Origin: Mycobacterium sp. PS03-16
GTDB lineage: Bacteria > Actinomycetota > Actinomycetes > Mycobacteriales > Mycobacteriaceae
Assembly: GCF_004570325.1 (NCBI RefSeq)
Contig: NZ_SPQO01000027.1
Location: 1 to 64,000, forward strand
Direction of reading: 5' to 3'
Length of the DNA: 64,000 nt
The first letter of the stretch is position 1. Every line of letters starts with the position of its first letter. Below, piece by piece: positions 45,300 to 55,020 of this stretch. The notes beneath the pieces are model-generated. The model worked only from the letters and a program-made list of their open reading frames with translations. It was not told the DNA's origin and ran no database searches. Position numbers and translations under genes: made by a program.

Positions 45300-46834
45300 G
45301 CGCCGCCTACGACGCGCTCATCGTCGGAGGCGGCCACAACGGGCTGGTCGCCGCCGCCTATCTGGCGCGCGCCGGCCGCCGCGTACGGGTCCTCGAACGG
45401 CTCGACCACGTGGGCGGCGCTGCGGTGTCGGCGCACGCGTTCGACGGTGTGGACGCACGGCTCTCGCGGTACTCCTACCTGGTCAGCCTGCTGCCACGGC
45501 GCATCGTCGACGACCTCGGCGCGCGCATCCGGCTGACCCGGCGGCGCTACTCCTCCTACACGCCGGATCCGGCGACCGGCGGCCGCACCGGCCTGCTGAT
45601 CGGGCCGACGAGCACGTTCGAGGCGGTCGGCGCGGCCGACGACCGGGACGGCTTCGCCGACTTCTACCGCCGCTTCGCCGCCGTCGCCGAACGGCTGTGG
45701 CCGACGCTGACCGCGCCGCTGATGACCCGCGATCAGGCCCGGCGCCACGTCGGGGACGAGCAGGCGTGGTCGGCGCTGACCGAGCGCCCCATCGCCGGGG
45801 CGATCTGCGACGCGGTGGGCTCCGACCTCGTACGGGGCGTGCTGGCGACCGATGCGCTGATCGGCACATTCGCCCGCACCGACGATCCGGCGCTGCTGCA
45901 GAACGTGTGCCTGCTCTACCACCTGATCGGCGGCGGCACCGGAGAGTGGCAGGTGCCGGTCGGCGGGATGGGCGCGGTCAGCGGTGCCCTGGCCGCCGCG
46001 GCCGCCGGGCACGGCGCCGAGATCACCACCGGCGCCGACGTGCAGAGCGTCACCCCCGACGGCGAGGTGACCTACCGGGCGGGTGGCCGCACGCACACGC
46101 TCGGCGCCCGCCATGTCCTGGCCAACGTCACCCCCGCCGTGCTGGCCCGGCTGGTCGGCGATCCGCCCCCGGCGACCGCGCCCGGCTCCCAGGTTAAGGT
46201 CAACCTGATGCTGCGCCGGCTGCCGCGACTGCGCGACGAGTCGGTGCCGGTCGAGCACGCGTTCGGCGGGACGTTCCACATCAACCAGACGCTGAGCCAG
46301 CTCGACATCGCCTACGACCAGGCCGCCGCCGGTGAGGTGCCCGCTCCGCTGCCGTGCGAGATCTACTGCCACTCCCTGACCGATCCGTCGATCCTGTCCG
46401 ACGGGCTGCGCGCGGCCGGTGCGCAGACGCTGACGGTGTTCGGGTTGCACACCCCGCACACGCTGATGGCAGGCCACGACGACGACCGGATGCGCAACAC
46501 CCTGACCTCGGCAGTGCTCAGCTCGCTGAATTCGGTTCTGGCCGAACCGATTCAGGACGTCGTGATGGAGGACGCCGCCGGCCGGCTGTGCATCGAGACC
46601 AAGACCACCGCCGACCTGGAACGCGGCCTCGGCATGACCGCGGGCCACATCTTCCACGGTGCGCTGCAGTGGCCGTTCGCCGAGGCCGGCGAGCCACTGG
46701 ACACACCCGCGCAGCGGTGGGGCGTGGCCACCCGCCACGAGCGGATCCTGCTGTGCGGTGCGGGTTCCCGGCGCGGCGGCGGCGTGTCCGGGATCGGCGG
46801 GCACAACGCGGCCATGGCTGTTCTGGAGGGCTGA
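45296..46834 (+). CDS. Phytoene-dehydrogenase-like FAD oxidoreductase with probable CTG start, Rv0897c homologue
   Basis: 512 residues. The N-terminal FAD motif ALIVGGGHNGLVAAAYLARAG begins only six residues after the proposed start, and the C-terminal GGGVSGIGGHNAA is typical of carotenoid/phytoene desaturase-like amine oxidoreductases. No ATG, GTG or TTG lies between the upstream gene and the FAD motif in this frame. The only suitable codon is the CTG at 45296, which overlaps the preceding stop as CTGA with GAGG-rich sequence about 10 nt upstream. The reaction is unknown. Confidence 0.82.
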   Translation: MSAAYDALIVGGGHNGLVAAAYLARAGRRVRVLERLDHVGGAAVSAHAFDGVDARLSRYSYLVSLLPRRIVDDLGARIRLTRRRYSSYTPDPATGGRTGLLIGPTSTFEAVGAADDRDGFADFYRRFAAVAERLWPTLTAPLMTRDQARRHVGDEQAWSALTERPIAGAICDAVGSDLVRGVLATDALIGTFARTDDPALLQNVCLLYHLIGGGTGEWQVPVGGMGAVSGALAAAAAGHGAEITTGADVQSVTPDGEVTYRAGGRTHTLGARHVLANVTPAVLARLVGDPPPATAPGSQVKVNLMLRRLPRLRDESVPVEHAFGGTFHINQTLSQLDIAYDQAAAGEVPAPLPCEIYCHSLTDPSILSDGLRAAGAQTLTVFGLHTPHTLMAGHDDDRMRNTLTSAVLSSLNSVLAEPIQDVVMEDAAGRLCIETKTTADLERGLGMTAGHIFHGALQWPFAEAGEPLDTPAQRWGVATRHERILLCGAGSRRGGGVSGIGGHNAAMAVLEG

Positions 46835-46846
46835 GCGTACGCTCAG
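46831..46846. promoter_or_regulatory. 16-bp perfect palindrome overlapping a -10 element
   Basis: CTGAGCGTACGCTCAG is exactly self-complementary. It contains the stop codon of the oxidoreductase and the hexamer TACGCT (46838-46843), which lies 7 nt before the GTG of the next gene. It looks like a dimeric repressor site of TetR type placed on the -10 element of a leaderless promoter. Confidence 0.6.
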
Positions 46847-46850
46847 ACCC

Positions 46851-47219
46851 GTGAACGCAGGAGTCGCGGCGACCGCGGCCGCCACCGTGCTGGCCGGTGT
46901 CGCGCTGGCCCCCACCGCCGCGGCCACCCCCAGCTACGGCAGTAACGGGCTGTTCGGCGTGAACGAGCAGGCCGCCCAGGGCTGGGCCACCGCCTTCATC
47001 ATCCCCGGCCGCTACCGCGTCGACCAGGCGCCGAGCATGCCGCCCTATCAGAGCGCTCCGGGATTCTGGTTGCGTTGCAGCGCATTCCCGTGCGCTATCG
47101 AAGTGGGCGGCAACATCATCGCCAAGGGCGACGCGATCCGAGACGTGCCGACGTTCGTCGACGTCTCACCCACCGACGCCGGGGTGCGCCTCTACAACGT
47201 GACGCTGACCCGGGTCTGA
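46851..47219 (+). CDS. Small secreted protein of unknown function
   Basis: 122 residues from GTG 46851. A signal peptide (about 1-26, GVAATAAATVLAGVALAPTAAA) is followed by roughly 95 mature residues with two cysteines (LRCSAFPCAI) that could form a disulfide. Not recognised. It has no ribosome site, and TACGCT lies exactly 7 nt upstream, so the mRNA is probably leaderless and controlled at the overlapping palindrome. It is convergent with the MarR gene. Confidence 0.75.
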   Translation: MNAGVAATAAATVLAGVALAPTAAATPSYGSNGLFGVNEQAAQGWATAFIIPGRYRVDQAPSMPPYQSAPGFWLRCSAFPCAIEVGGNIIAKGDAIRDVPTFVDVSPTDAGVRLYNVTLTRV

Positions 47220-47224
47220 GGCCG

Positions 47225-47641
47225 TCAACTCCGGAGCTTGTCCAGTACGGCCCGCAGCGCGTCGAGATCGGCGTCGTCGAGCGCGTCGAACACCGGCGGG
47301 GCCGGATCGTCGATCGCCTCGATGGCCGCCAGCATCGCCCGGCCGGCGTCGGTCAACGACACCGTCTTGCACCGCCGGTTGGCGGGGTCGGTCTCGCGGA
47401 CCACCAGCCCGCGCTGCTCGAGGTCGTTGACGGCCACGGTGGCCGCGGGGGCGTCCATGGTCGCGGCCCGAGCCACCTCCTTGACCGTCATCGGCTGACG
47501 GGCCAGCCGGCGCAGCACCCGGATGCGGCTGAACGGCAGCCCGGACTCCTCCACCACCGCCCGCTTCCAGCTGTCGCGGTTGTCGATGACCATCGCCGAC
47601 AGCGCGCGCCACACCTGGTCGGCCCTCGGGTTACGCGGCAC
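47225..47641 (-). CDS. MarR-family regulator
   Basis: 138 residues from GTG 47641. Winged helix-turn-helix with PMTVKEVARAATMDAPAATVAVNDLEQRGLV and the wing ETDPANRRCKTVSLTDAG. It overlaps the MFS gene stop by 11 bases and is transcribed after it, the reverse of the more common repressor-first order. It probably represses the operon at the palindrome 49082-49098. The ligand is unknown. Confidence 0.88.
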   Translation of the reverse strand: MPRNPRADQVWRALSAMVIDNRDSWKRAVVEESGLPFSRIRVLRRLARQPMTVKEVARAATMDAPAATVAVNDLEQRGLVVRETDPANRRCKTVSLTDAGRAMLAAIEAIDDPAPPVFDALDDADLDALRAVLDKLRS

Positions 47642-49067
47642 GGGCGGCTCCCGCGGTGGCGGTGTCGCCGGCGATCAGCGGCGCCAACCGGTCGGCCGAC
47701 CGCACCGCGCGCGGCGACGTCGAGTAGAAGCCGAGCGCGGTGATCACCACGCCGAGCCCGATGCACACGAACCACAGTGGCCGCGCGGCGGCGGCGAAGT
47801 CGGTCGCCGTCCCGGCCAGCGCACCGCCCGCCACCGAACCGCACAGCGCCACACCGATGCTGACGCCGATCTGGCGGCTGGTGGACGTGACCGCCGAGGC
47901 CGCGCCGGCCCGGTCCAGCGGCATCCCGCTCACCGCGGCGTTGGTGATCGGTGCGTTGACCATCGAGAAGCCGATGCCGTACACGGCGAACACCACCAGC
48001 AGCGCCCACACCGGCGTGGTGGCCGTCAGGAACGACAGCAGCACCGATGCGGTGGTGATCAGCACACCGGCGGCCAGCAGCGACGGGCGGGCGCCGAACC
48101 GCCCGACCAACCGGCCCGACAGCGGGGAGAACAGCAGCGCGCCGATCGCGATCGGCAGGTAGATCAGCCCGGTCTCCATTGCCGAGTAACCGCGCTCGCC
48201 CTGCAGGTACAGCGACATCATGAACAGGAACGCGCCCCAGGCGGCGAACGCGGACACCGCGGTGACCGTCGCCGCGCTGAACGGGATGCTGCGGAAGAAG
48301 CGCAGGTCGACGAACGGGTCCTGCCGACGCGCCTCGTAGCGCAGGAACGCGATCAACGCGAGGACCGCGACCACCGCCGCGATCAGCGTGGGTGGGGTGG
48401 TCCACCCGAGCCCGGGGCCTTCGATCAGCGTGAACACCACACCGAACAGGAACAGCACGGCCAGCGCCTGACCGACGGGGTCGATGTTGCGCATGGTCGA
48501 CGACTTGGTCTCCGGCACGAAGACCGCGGTCAGCAGGATCGCCGCCGCGCAGATCGGCAGGTTGATCCAGAACACCGCGCGCCAGGAGACCAGTTCGATG
48601 AGCAGGCCGCCGACGATCGGGCCGGCCGCCATCGAGATGCCGACCACCGCGCCCCACAGCCCGAGCGCGCGGGCGCGCTCGACGCGGCCGGTGAAGACCT
48701 GCGAGATGATGGACAGGGCGACCGGATTCATCATCGAGCCGCCGATCGCCTGCAGCAGGCGCGCCACGATCAGCGTCTCGATGTTGGGCGCCAGGCTGCA
48801 CAGCAGCGAGCCGAAGGCGAAGACGGTCAGCCCGAGCTGAAACACCCGGCGCCGGCCGAACCGGTCGCCGGTGGCGCCCGAGAGCATCAGCAGCGACGCC
48901 AGCACCAGCGTGTAGACGTCGATCACCCACTGCAGCTGCGACGGCGAGGCGTGCAGGTCCTGCCGGATGGCCGGGATCGCGACGTTGACGATGGTGGCGT
49001 CCATCGACACGATCAGCAGGCTCAGGCAGCACGAGACCAGGATGATGGCCTTGCGCCGCGGGCTCAT
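47631..49067 (-). CDS. MFS drug-efflux-type transporter (14-helix, DHA2)
   Basis: 478 residues from ATG 49067. GTG 49085 would add six and overlaps the operator. Fourteen hydrophobic segments. Motifs include the conserved MDATIVNVAIPAI in helix 1, GDRFGRRR between helices 2 and 3, and PIVGGLL in helix 5. These are features of EmrB/QacA-type proton-coupled exporters. It is paired with a MarR gene, so induction by an exported compound is likely. Confidence 0.9.
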   Translation of the reverse strand: MSPRRKAIILVSCCLSLLIVSMDATIVNVAIPAIRQDLHASPSQLQWVIDVYTLVLASLLMLSGATGDRFGRRRVFQLGLTVFAFGSLLCSLAPNIETLIVARLLQAIGGSMMNPVALSIISQVFTGRVERARALGLWGAVVGISMAAGPIVGGLLIELVSWRAVFWINLPICAAAILLTAVFVPETKSSTMRNIDPVGQALAVLFLFGVVFTLIEGPGLGWTTPPTLIAAVVAVLALIAFLRYEARRQDPFVDLRFFRSIPFSAATVTAVSAFAAWGAFLFMMSLYLQGERGYSAMETGLIYLPIAIGALLFSPLSGRLVGRFGARPSLLAAGVLITTASVLLSFLTATTPVWALLVVFAVYGIGFSMVNAPITNAAVSGMPLDRAGAASAVTSTSRQIGVSIGVALCGSVAGGALAGTATDFAAAARPLWFVCIGLGVVITALGFYSTSPRAVRSADRLAPLIAGDTATAGAARAA

Positions 49068-49081
49068 GCCGACAGTGTCAA

Positions 49082-49098
49082 TCACACAACAATTGTGA
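49082..49098. promoter_or_regulatory. Candidate MarR operator TCACA-n7-TGTGA
   Basis: The inverted repeat TCACACAACAATTGTGA lies between a -10 candidate TAGTTT (minus strand, 49103-49098) and the MFS start codon, covering the expected transcription start. A further ACAACTGT lies just upstream. Location and symmetry suit the MarR protein encoded at the end of the operon. Confidence 0.55.
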
Positions 49099-49169
49099 AA
49101 CTACAACTGTCGGGCTGGCAAGGGGCGATCCGGTGACGCTCGTCGCAATGACGCGCGCGGGATCGCCGG

Positions 49170-50474
<1,305 letters not shown>

Positions 50475-50584
50475 GGGAATCCCTTCATCGTCGCTCCAGG
50501 TGCAGACCCTTGCCCTACAAAAGGTAGTCCCATGGTGGCTGCCGTGCGTGCGTGGGGTGCACCGCACTGATCAGCCACCGCGGT

Positions 50585-51253
50585 TCACCCGCAGGTCAGG
50601 TTCTCGGTCAGGGTCGCGAAACTCCGCCACGCCTCGTCGATCCGGTCTGCCATCAGGTCGGGACCGAGCCGCGCGCCGTCGCAGTCGGTCACCAGATCAC
50701 CGCACGCGGTGACGATGACCGCCGACCAGACCGCGGAGATCAGACGCAGCCGGCGGTCCTCGGCGGGCACGCCCAGCCGCGCCGAGAGCGGGGCCAGCGA
50801 GGCCGCGTCGGGGAAGCCCGACGCCGCGGCCTTGAGCCCCGGTGTCGAGTTGATGATCTGCAGCATCACCGCGATGCGCTCGGTGCTCAGGCCGGCCACG
50901 TTGCCGGCCGACACCTCGCGCAGCACACCGACGTGGGCGTCCTTGAGCGCCTGCAGGGCCGGCACCTCGGGCGGGATGGTCGCCAGGCGGGCGCTCACCG
51001 CATCGACGAACCCGTCGAGCAGGGTGAGCAGCACGGCGTCCTTGGTGGCGAAGTAGCGGCAGAAGGTGCGCGGCGAGACGTCGGCGAGCGCGGCGATCTG
51101 GTCGACCGTGGTGGCCTCGTAGCCCTGCTGCAGGCACAGCGTCACCGCGGCGTCGATCAATGTGGCGCGGGTGCGCTGTTTCTTGCGCTCGCGCAACCCT
51201 GGCCGGCGGCCGGCGCCATCGGCCGCGGGGGGAACCATCGACACCACCGGCAT
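50585..51253 (-). CDS. TetR-family regulator (paralogue A)
   Basis: 222 residues from ATG 51253, which overlaps the upstream TetR stop as TGATG. ATG 51238 is an alternative. The N-terminal DNA-binding domain is LRERKKQRTRATLIDAA...TTVDQIAALADVSPRTFCRYFATK. It is very similar along its length to the next gene, indicating tandem duplication. It lies between gltA2 and pdxH/citA. The target is unknown. Confidence 0.88.
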   Translation of the reverse strand: MPVVSMVPPAADGAGRRPGLRERKKQRTRATLIDAAVTLCLQQGYEATTVDQIAALADVSPRTFCRYFATKDAVLLTLLDGFVDAVSARLATIPPEVPALQALKDAHVGVLREVSAGNVAGLSTERIAVMLQIINSTPGLKAAASGFPDAASLAPLSARLGVPAEDRRLRLISAVWSAVIVTACGDLVTDCDGARLGPDLMADRIDEAWRSFATLTENLTCG

Positions 51254-51897
51254 CACCACCGCGCGGTTCCGGAGGTGACGGCCGCGAACGTGCGGAACGA
51301 CTCCTCGATGCGGTCGGCCATCAGATGCGGCCCGAGCGGCCGGCCGTCGACGTCGCCGACGAGGTCGTAGCACGCCGTGGCGACCACGCTGGCCGACACC
51401 GCCACCGCGATCCGCACCGACCGGTCTTCCCGGTCCACCCCCATCCGGCCGGCGAGCACGGATGCCACCGCCGGGAACTGGAATTCGGCGGCCGCCAGCC
51501 GCAGTGCCTCGTTGGCGTTGAGGATGCGCAGCATCATCGTGATCCGGTCAGGCGTGAGCTCCGGATCGTCCTGCGCGGCGACCCGGCGCAGCACGCGCAC
51601 CTGCGCGTCGCGCAGCGCCTGCAGCGGCGGGACGTCGGCGGGCACCGTGGCGAGGACGCGCGCCACCGCATCGGTGAAATCGTCGAGCAGCGTGAGCAGG
51701 ACGGCTTCCTTGGAGGCGAAGTAGCGGCTGAACGTGCGGGCGGAGACATCGGCGGCGGCGGCGATCTGCTCGACCGTGGTGTTGTCGAAGCCGTTGCGGT
51801 CGCACAGATCGACCGCAACGTTGATCAAGGTTGTGCGCGTTCGCTGTTTCTTGCGTTCACGCAAGCCGAGGACCGGTGCGCCGTCGACTTCAGCCAC
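51253..51897 (-). CDS. TetR-family regulator (paralogue B)
   Basis: 214 residues from GTG 51897. DNA-binding domain LRERKKQRTRTTLINVA...TTVEQIAAAADVSARTFSRYFASK, followed by a C-terminal domain sharing LQALRDAQVRVLRRV with paralogue A. The recognition helices differ at few positions, so the two may bind the same operator or heterodimerise. It is the first gene of the two-gene operon. Confidence 0.88.
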   Translation of the reverse strand: MAEVDGAPVLGLRERKKQRTRTTLINVAVDLCDRNGFDNTTVEQIAAAADVSARTFSRYFASKEAVLLTLLDDFTDAVARVLATVPADVPPLQALRDAQVRVLRRVAAQDDPELTPDRITMMLRILNANEALRLAAAEFQFPAVASVLAGRMGVDREDRSVRIAVAVSASVVATACYDLVGDVDGRPLGPHLMADRIEESFRTFAAVTSGTARW

Positions 51898-52009
51898 AGC
51901 TGGATGCTAACGCGGGCCGCCGACGACGCGCTGGCGATTTTGACATCGGGTGCAAGATGCCGGTTCGCCGATTTCGCCGCCACCGGACGCATTCGGGCGA
52001 CGCGCCGGC

Positions 52010-52672
52010 CTACGGCTGCAGCCGCTCGACGCGGCCGTCGCACAGCCGAATTCGGTTGTGCACGCGGTTCTCCCGGCCCTGCCAGAACTCGACCACCTCG
52101 GCGGCGATCAGGTACCCGCCCCAGTTGGGCGGCACCGGCACCTCGTCCTGATCGGCGAAGCGCCGGGTCACCTCGGTGAGCTGGTCGAGCAGCGCCGCGC
52201 GGGAGGCGATCGGGCGCGACTGCGCCGACGCCCACGCACCGAGCTGCGATCCGCGCGGGCGTTTGGCCCAGTAATCCGCGGTGAACTCGGCGGGCACCTT
52301 CGTCACCGCACCGCGCACGTGCACCTGCCGGCCCAGCGCGAACCACGGGAACGTCGCCGACGCGTACGGCGTGGCGGCCAGCTCGTCGCCCTTGGCCGAG
52401 TCGTAGTTGGTGAAGAACGTGATGCCGGCGTCGTCGATGCCCTTGCACAGCACGGTGCGGGTGACCGGCCGGCCCGCGGCGTCGACGGTGCCGAGTACCA
52501 TCGCGTTGGGTTCGCTGATCCCCGCGGCCTGCGCGTCGGCCAACCAGCTGCGGAGCAACGCGACCCAGCCGCCGGCGAGCCAGTCCGCGTCCAGGTCGGC
52601 GCTGCCGTCCTTCTCCACCGATCCGTACTCCACGCGCATCCTCGCCAGTTGCTGATCGTCGGCCTGGGTCAC
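52010..52672 (-). CDS. pdxH: Pyridoxamine 5'-phosphate oxidase PdxH
   Basis: 220 residues from GTG 52672. ATG 52693 would add seven. FMN-dependent synthesis of pyridoxal 5'-phosphate. Family segments are NAMVLGTVDAAGRPVTRTVLCK, FFTNYDSAKGDELA, RGSQLGAWASAQSRPI and the C-terminal EFWQGRENRVHNRI. TAGCGT lies exactly 7 nt before the GTG, favouring a leaderless start there. It is divergent from citA. Its product is the cofactor of serC in this window. Confidence 0.93.
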   Translation of the reverse strand: MTQADDQQLARMRVEYGSVEKDGSADLDADWLAGGWVALLRSWLADAQAAGISEPNAMVLGTVDAAGRPVTRTVLCKGIDDAGITFFTNYDSAKGDELAATPYASATFPWFALGRQVHVRGAVTKVPAEFTADYWAKRPRGSQLGAWASAQSRPIASRAALLDQLTEVTRRFADQDEVPVPPNWGGYLIAAEVVEFWQGRENRVHNRIRLCDGRVERLQP

Positions 52673-52679
52673 CGCGCCA

Positions 52680-52685
52680 ACGCTA
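52680..52685 (-). promoter_or_regulatory. -10 element for pdxH (leaderless type)
   Basis: TAGCGT on the minus strand is followed by seven bases and then the GTG, so the transcript would begin at the start codon. No ribosome site is present. Confidence 0.5.
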
Positions 52686-52754
52686 CGCCGCATGTTCGCA
52701 TTCCGGTTACCGGCCGGTACGGCCCGGCGGCCGCCCGGGTGCGACAATCTGGCC

Positions 52755-53879
52755 ATGACCGAGGCAGCGGTGCCGGAGAACTTCGTCCAGGGTCTGGAAG
52801 GCGTGGTGGCCTTCACCACCGAGATCGCCGAGCCGGACAAAGACGGTGGGGCGCTGCGGTATCGCGGCGTGGACATCGAGGATCTGGTCGAGCGGCGGGT
52901 GACGTTCGGTGACGTGTGGGGGCTGCTGGTCGACGGTCGCTTCGGCGACGGCCTGGTCCCGGCCGAACCGTTCCCGCTGCCGATCCACAGCGGCGACGTG
53001 CGCGTCGACGTGCAGGCCGGCCTGGCCATGCTGGCCCCGATCTGGGGTTACCGGCCCATGCTCGACATCGACGACGACACCGCGCGCGCCCAGTTGGCCC
53101 GCGCCTCGGTGATGGCGCTGTCCTACGTCGCGCAGTCCGCGCGCGGCATCCACCAGCCGGCCATCCCCCAGCGCCTGATCGACGAATGCCCCACCGTGAC
53201 GGCACGTTTCATGACCCGGTGGCAGGGTGACCCCGACCCCAGGCACGTCGAGGCGATCGATGCGTACTGGGTGTCGGCGGCCGAGCACGGCATGAACGCC
53301 TCGACGTTCACCGCCCGGGTGATCGCCTCCACCGGCGCTGACGTCGCCGCCGCCCTGTCCGGGGCGGTCGGCGCGATGAGCGGGCCGCTGCACGGCGGCG
53401 CGCCCGCCCGGGTGCTGCCGATGCTCGAGGAGGCCGAGCGCACCGGCGACGCCCGCGCGGTGGTCCGCGGCGTACTCGACCGCAAGGACAAGTTGATGGG
53501 GTTCGGGCACCGCGTGTACCGCGCCGAGGACCCCCGCGCCCGGGTGCTGCGGGCGACCGCCAAGCGTCTGGAGGCGCCGCGGTTCGAGGTGGCCGCGGCG
53601 CTGGAGCAGGCCGCGCTCGGCGAGCTCCGGGAGCGCCGCCCCGACCGGGCGATCGAGACCAACGTCGAGTTCTGGGCGGCGGTCATCCTCGACTTCGCGC
53701 AGGTGCCGTCGGCGATGATGCCGGCGATGTTCACCTGCGGACGCACCGCCGGCTGGTGCGCCCACATCCTCGAGCAGAAACGCCTCGGCAAGCTGGTGCG
53801 GCCGTCGGCCGTCTACGTCGGGCCCGGACCGCGCAGCCCCGAGTCGGTCGAGGGCTGGGACCGCGTCATCCCGGCATGA
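52755..53879 (+). CDS. citA: Citrate synthase CitA (second citrate synthase)
   Basis: 374 residues from ATG 52755, matching M. tuberculosis CitA (Rv0889c). Active-site segments GPLHGGAPARVL, GFGHRVYRAEDPRA and ILDFAQVP, with FTCGRTAGWCAHILEQ near the end. It is shorter than GltA2 and of the citrate/methylcitrate synthase group, so methylcitrate activity is possible. GACAAT six bases before the ATG may be a -10. The TGA overlaps the next gene as ATGA. Confidence 0.93.
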   Translation: MTEAAVPENFVQGLEGVVAFTTEIAEPDKDGGALRYRGVDIEDLVERRVTFGDVWGLLVDGRFGDGLVPAEPFPLPIHSGDVRVDVQAGLAMLAPIWGYRPMLDIDDDTARAQLARASVMALSYVAQSARGIHQPAIPQRLIDECPTVTARFMTRWQGDPDPRHVEAIDAYWVSAAEHGMNASTFTARVIASTGADVAAALSGAVGAMSGPLHGGAPARVLPMLEEAERTGDARAVVRGVLDRKDKLMGFGHRVYRAEDPRARVLRATAKRLEAPRFEVAAALEQAALGELRERRPDRAIETNVEFWAAVILDFAQVPSAMMPAMFTCGRTAGWCAHILEQKRLGKLVRPSAVYVGPGPRSPESVEGWDRVIPA

Positions 53880-54493
53880 GCGGCGATCCGGGCGAAACGT
53901 TCGCCGCCGCGGCGACGGCGTTCACCGAGCTGGTCCGCGCGCTTCCGGACACCGCGTGGACCGGCCCCGGGCTCGGTGAGTGGGATCTGCGCGCGCTGGT
54001 GGGCCATACCGCGCGCTCGCTGATCACGGTCAGCACCTATCTGCAGACCACGGCCGCCCGCGAGGACATCACCAGCGCGGCCGAGTACTACCTGAAGGTG
54101 ACGCCGGCCGCGCTGGGCATCGACCCGGCGGCGGTGGCCGAACGCGGCCGGCAGGCCGGCCGGGATCTGGGTGCCGAGCCGGCGTCGGCGGTGGCGCGGC
54201 TGGCCGAACAGGCGCTGGCCGACGTCGCCGCGGCGGGTGACCCGCTGATCGAGGTGATCGGCGGACAGGGCATCCGGCTGCACGCCTATCTCCCGACGCG
54301 CACCTTCGAGCTGACCGTGCACGGACTCGACATCGCCCGCGCCGCGGGGGTGGCGTTCTCCCCGCCGGCCGAGGCGCTGGCCGATGCGGTGCGACTGGCG
54401 GCCGAGGTCGCGGCACTGGCGGGGCAGGGCGATACGGTGCTGCTGGCGCTGACCGGCCGATCCGCGTTGCCTTCCTCGTTCTCGATCGTCTGA
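53876..54493 (+). CDS. Mycothiol-dependent maleylpyruvate isomerase-like (DinB-fold) protein
   Basis: 205 residues. The N-terminal DinB-like domain carries GLGEWDLRALVGHTARSL, and FELTVHGLDIARAAG supplies later conserved His/Asp positions, as in the actinobacterial maleylpyruvate isomerase N-terminal family. Many members have no known substrate, so a thiol-transfer role is only a family inference. It is translationally coupled to citA. Confidence 0.8.
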   Translation: MSGDPGETFAAAATAFTELVRALPDTAWTGPGLGEWDLRALVGHTARSLITVSTYLQTTAAREDITSAAEYYLKVTPAALGIDPAAVAERGRQAGRDLGAEPASAVARLAEQALADVAAAGDPLIEVIGGQGIRLHAYLPTRTFELTVHGLDIARAAGVAFSPPAEALADAVRLAAEVAALAGQGDTVLLALTGRSALPSSFSIV

Positions 54494-54558
54494 GCGATGA
54501 ATTCTGTCGGTGGCGGGAGTCAAGATGGGTGTCCACCCCGACTCGTGAAGGAGCTCTC

Positions 54559-55014
54559 ATGGCCCCCGAAGTGACCCCGTTCATCTCCCCGATGCTCGTC
54601 GTCGACAACGCCGCGGCGGCAATCGACTTCTACGTCAAGGCCTTCGGCGCCGTCGAGATGGTGCGGCTGCCCGGCCCCGACGGCAAGCTGGTGCACGCCG
54701 CCGTCAGCATCGACGGCTCGATGGTGATGCTCAACGACGACTTCCCGGAGTACAACGACGGCAAGCCGTCCACCCCGACCGCGCTCGGCGGCTCACCCGT
54801 CACCATCCACCTGCAGGTCACCGACGTCGACGCCCGCTTCCAGCAGGCGCTGGACGCCGGCGCGACCGCGGTGATGCCCGTCGAAGAGCAGTTCTGGGGT
54901 GACCGCTACGGCGTCCTGCGCGACCCGTTCGGCCACCTGTGGTCGATGGCCACGCCGGTGCGTGAGGTCAGCATGGAGGAACTGCAGTCCGCCATGGACC
55001 AGCCGGCCCAGTAG
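54559..55014 (+). CDS. Glyoxalase/VOC-fold protein (PhnB-like), Rv0887c homologue
   Basis: 151 residues from ATG 54559, selected for the AAGGAG six bases upstream. Vicinal-oxygen-chelate fold with ISPMLVVDNAAAAIDFYVKAFGA, HLQVTDVDARFQQALDAGA, and WGDRYGVLRDPFGHLWSMAT. It matches the Rv0887c position and length. Members bind metal or small ligands; PhnB-like proteins often have no known reaction. It is convergent with fprB, 6 nt apart. Confidence 0.88.
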   Translation: MAPEVTPFISPMLVVDNAAAAIDFYVKAFGAVEMVRLPGPDGKLVHAAVSIDGSMVMLNDDFPEYNDGKPSTPTALGGSPVTIHLQVTDVDARFQQALDAGATAVMPVEEQFWGDRYGVLRDPFGHLWSMATPVREVSMEELQSAMDQPAQ

Positions 55015-55020
55015 TCGTCG

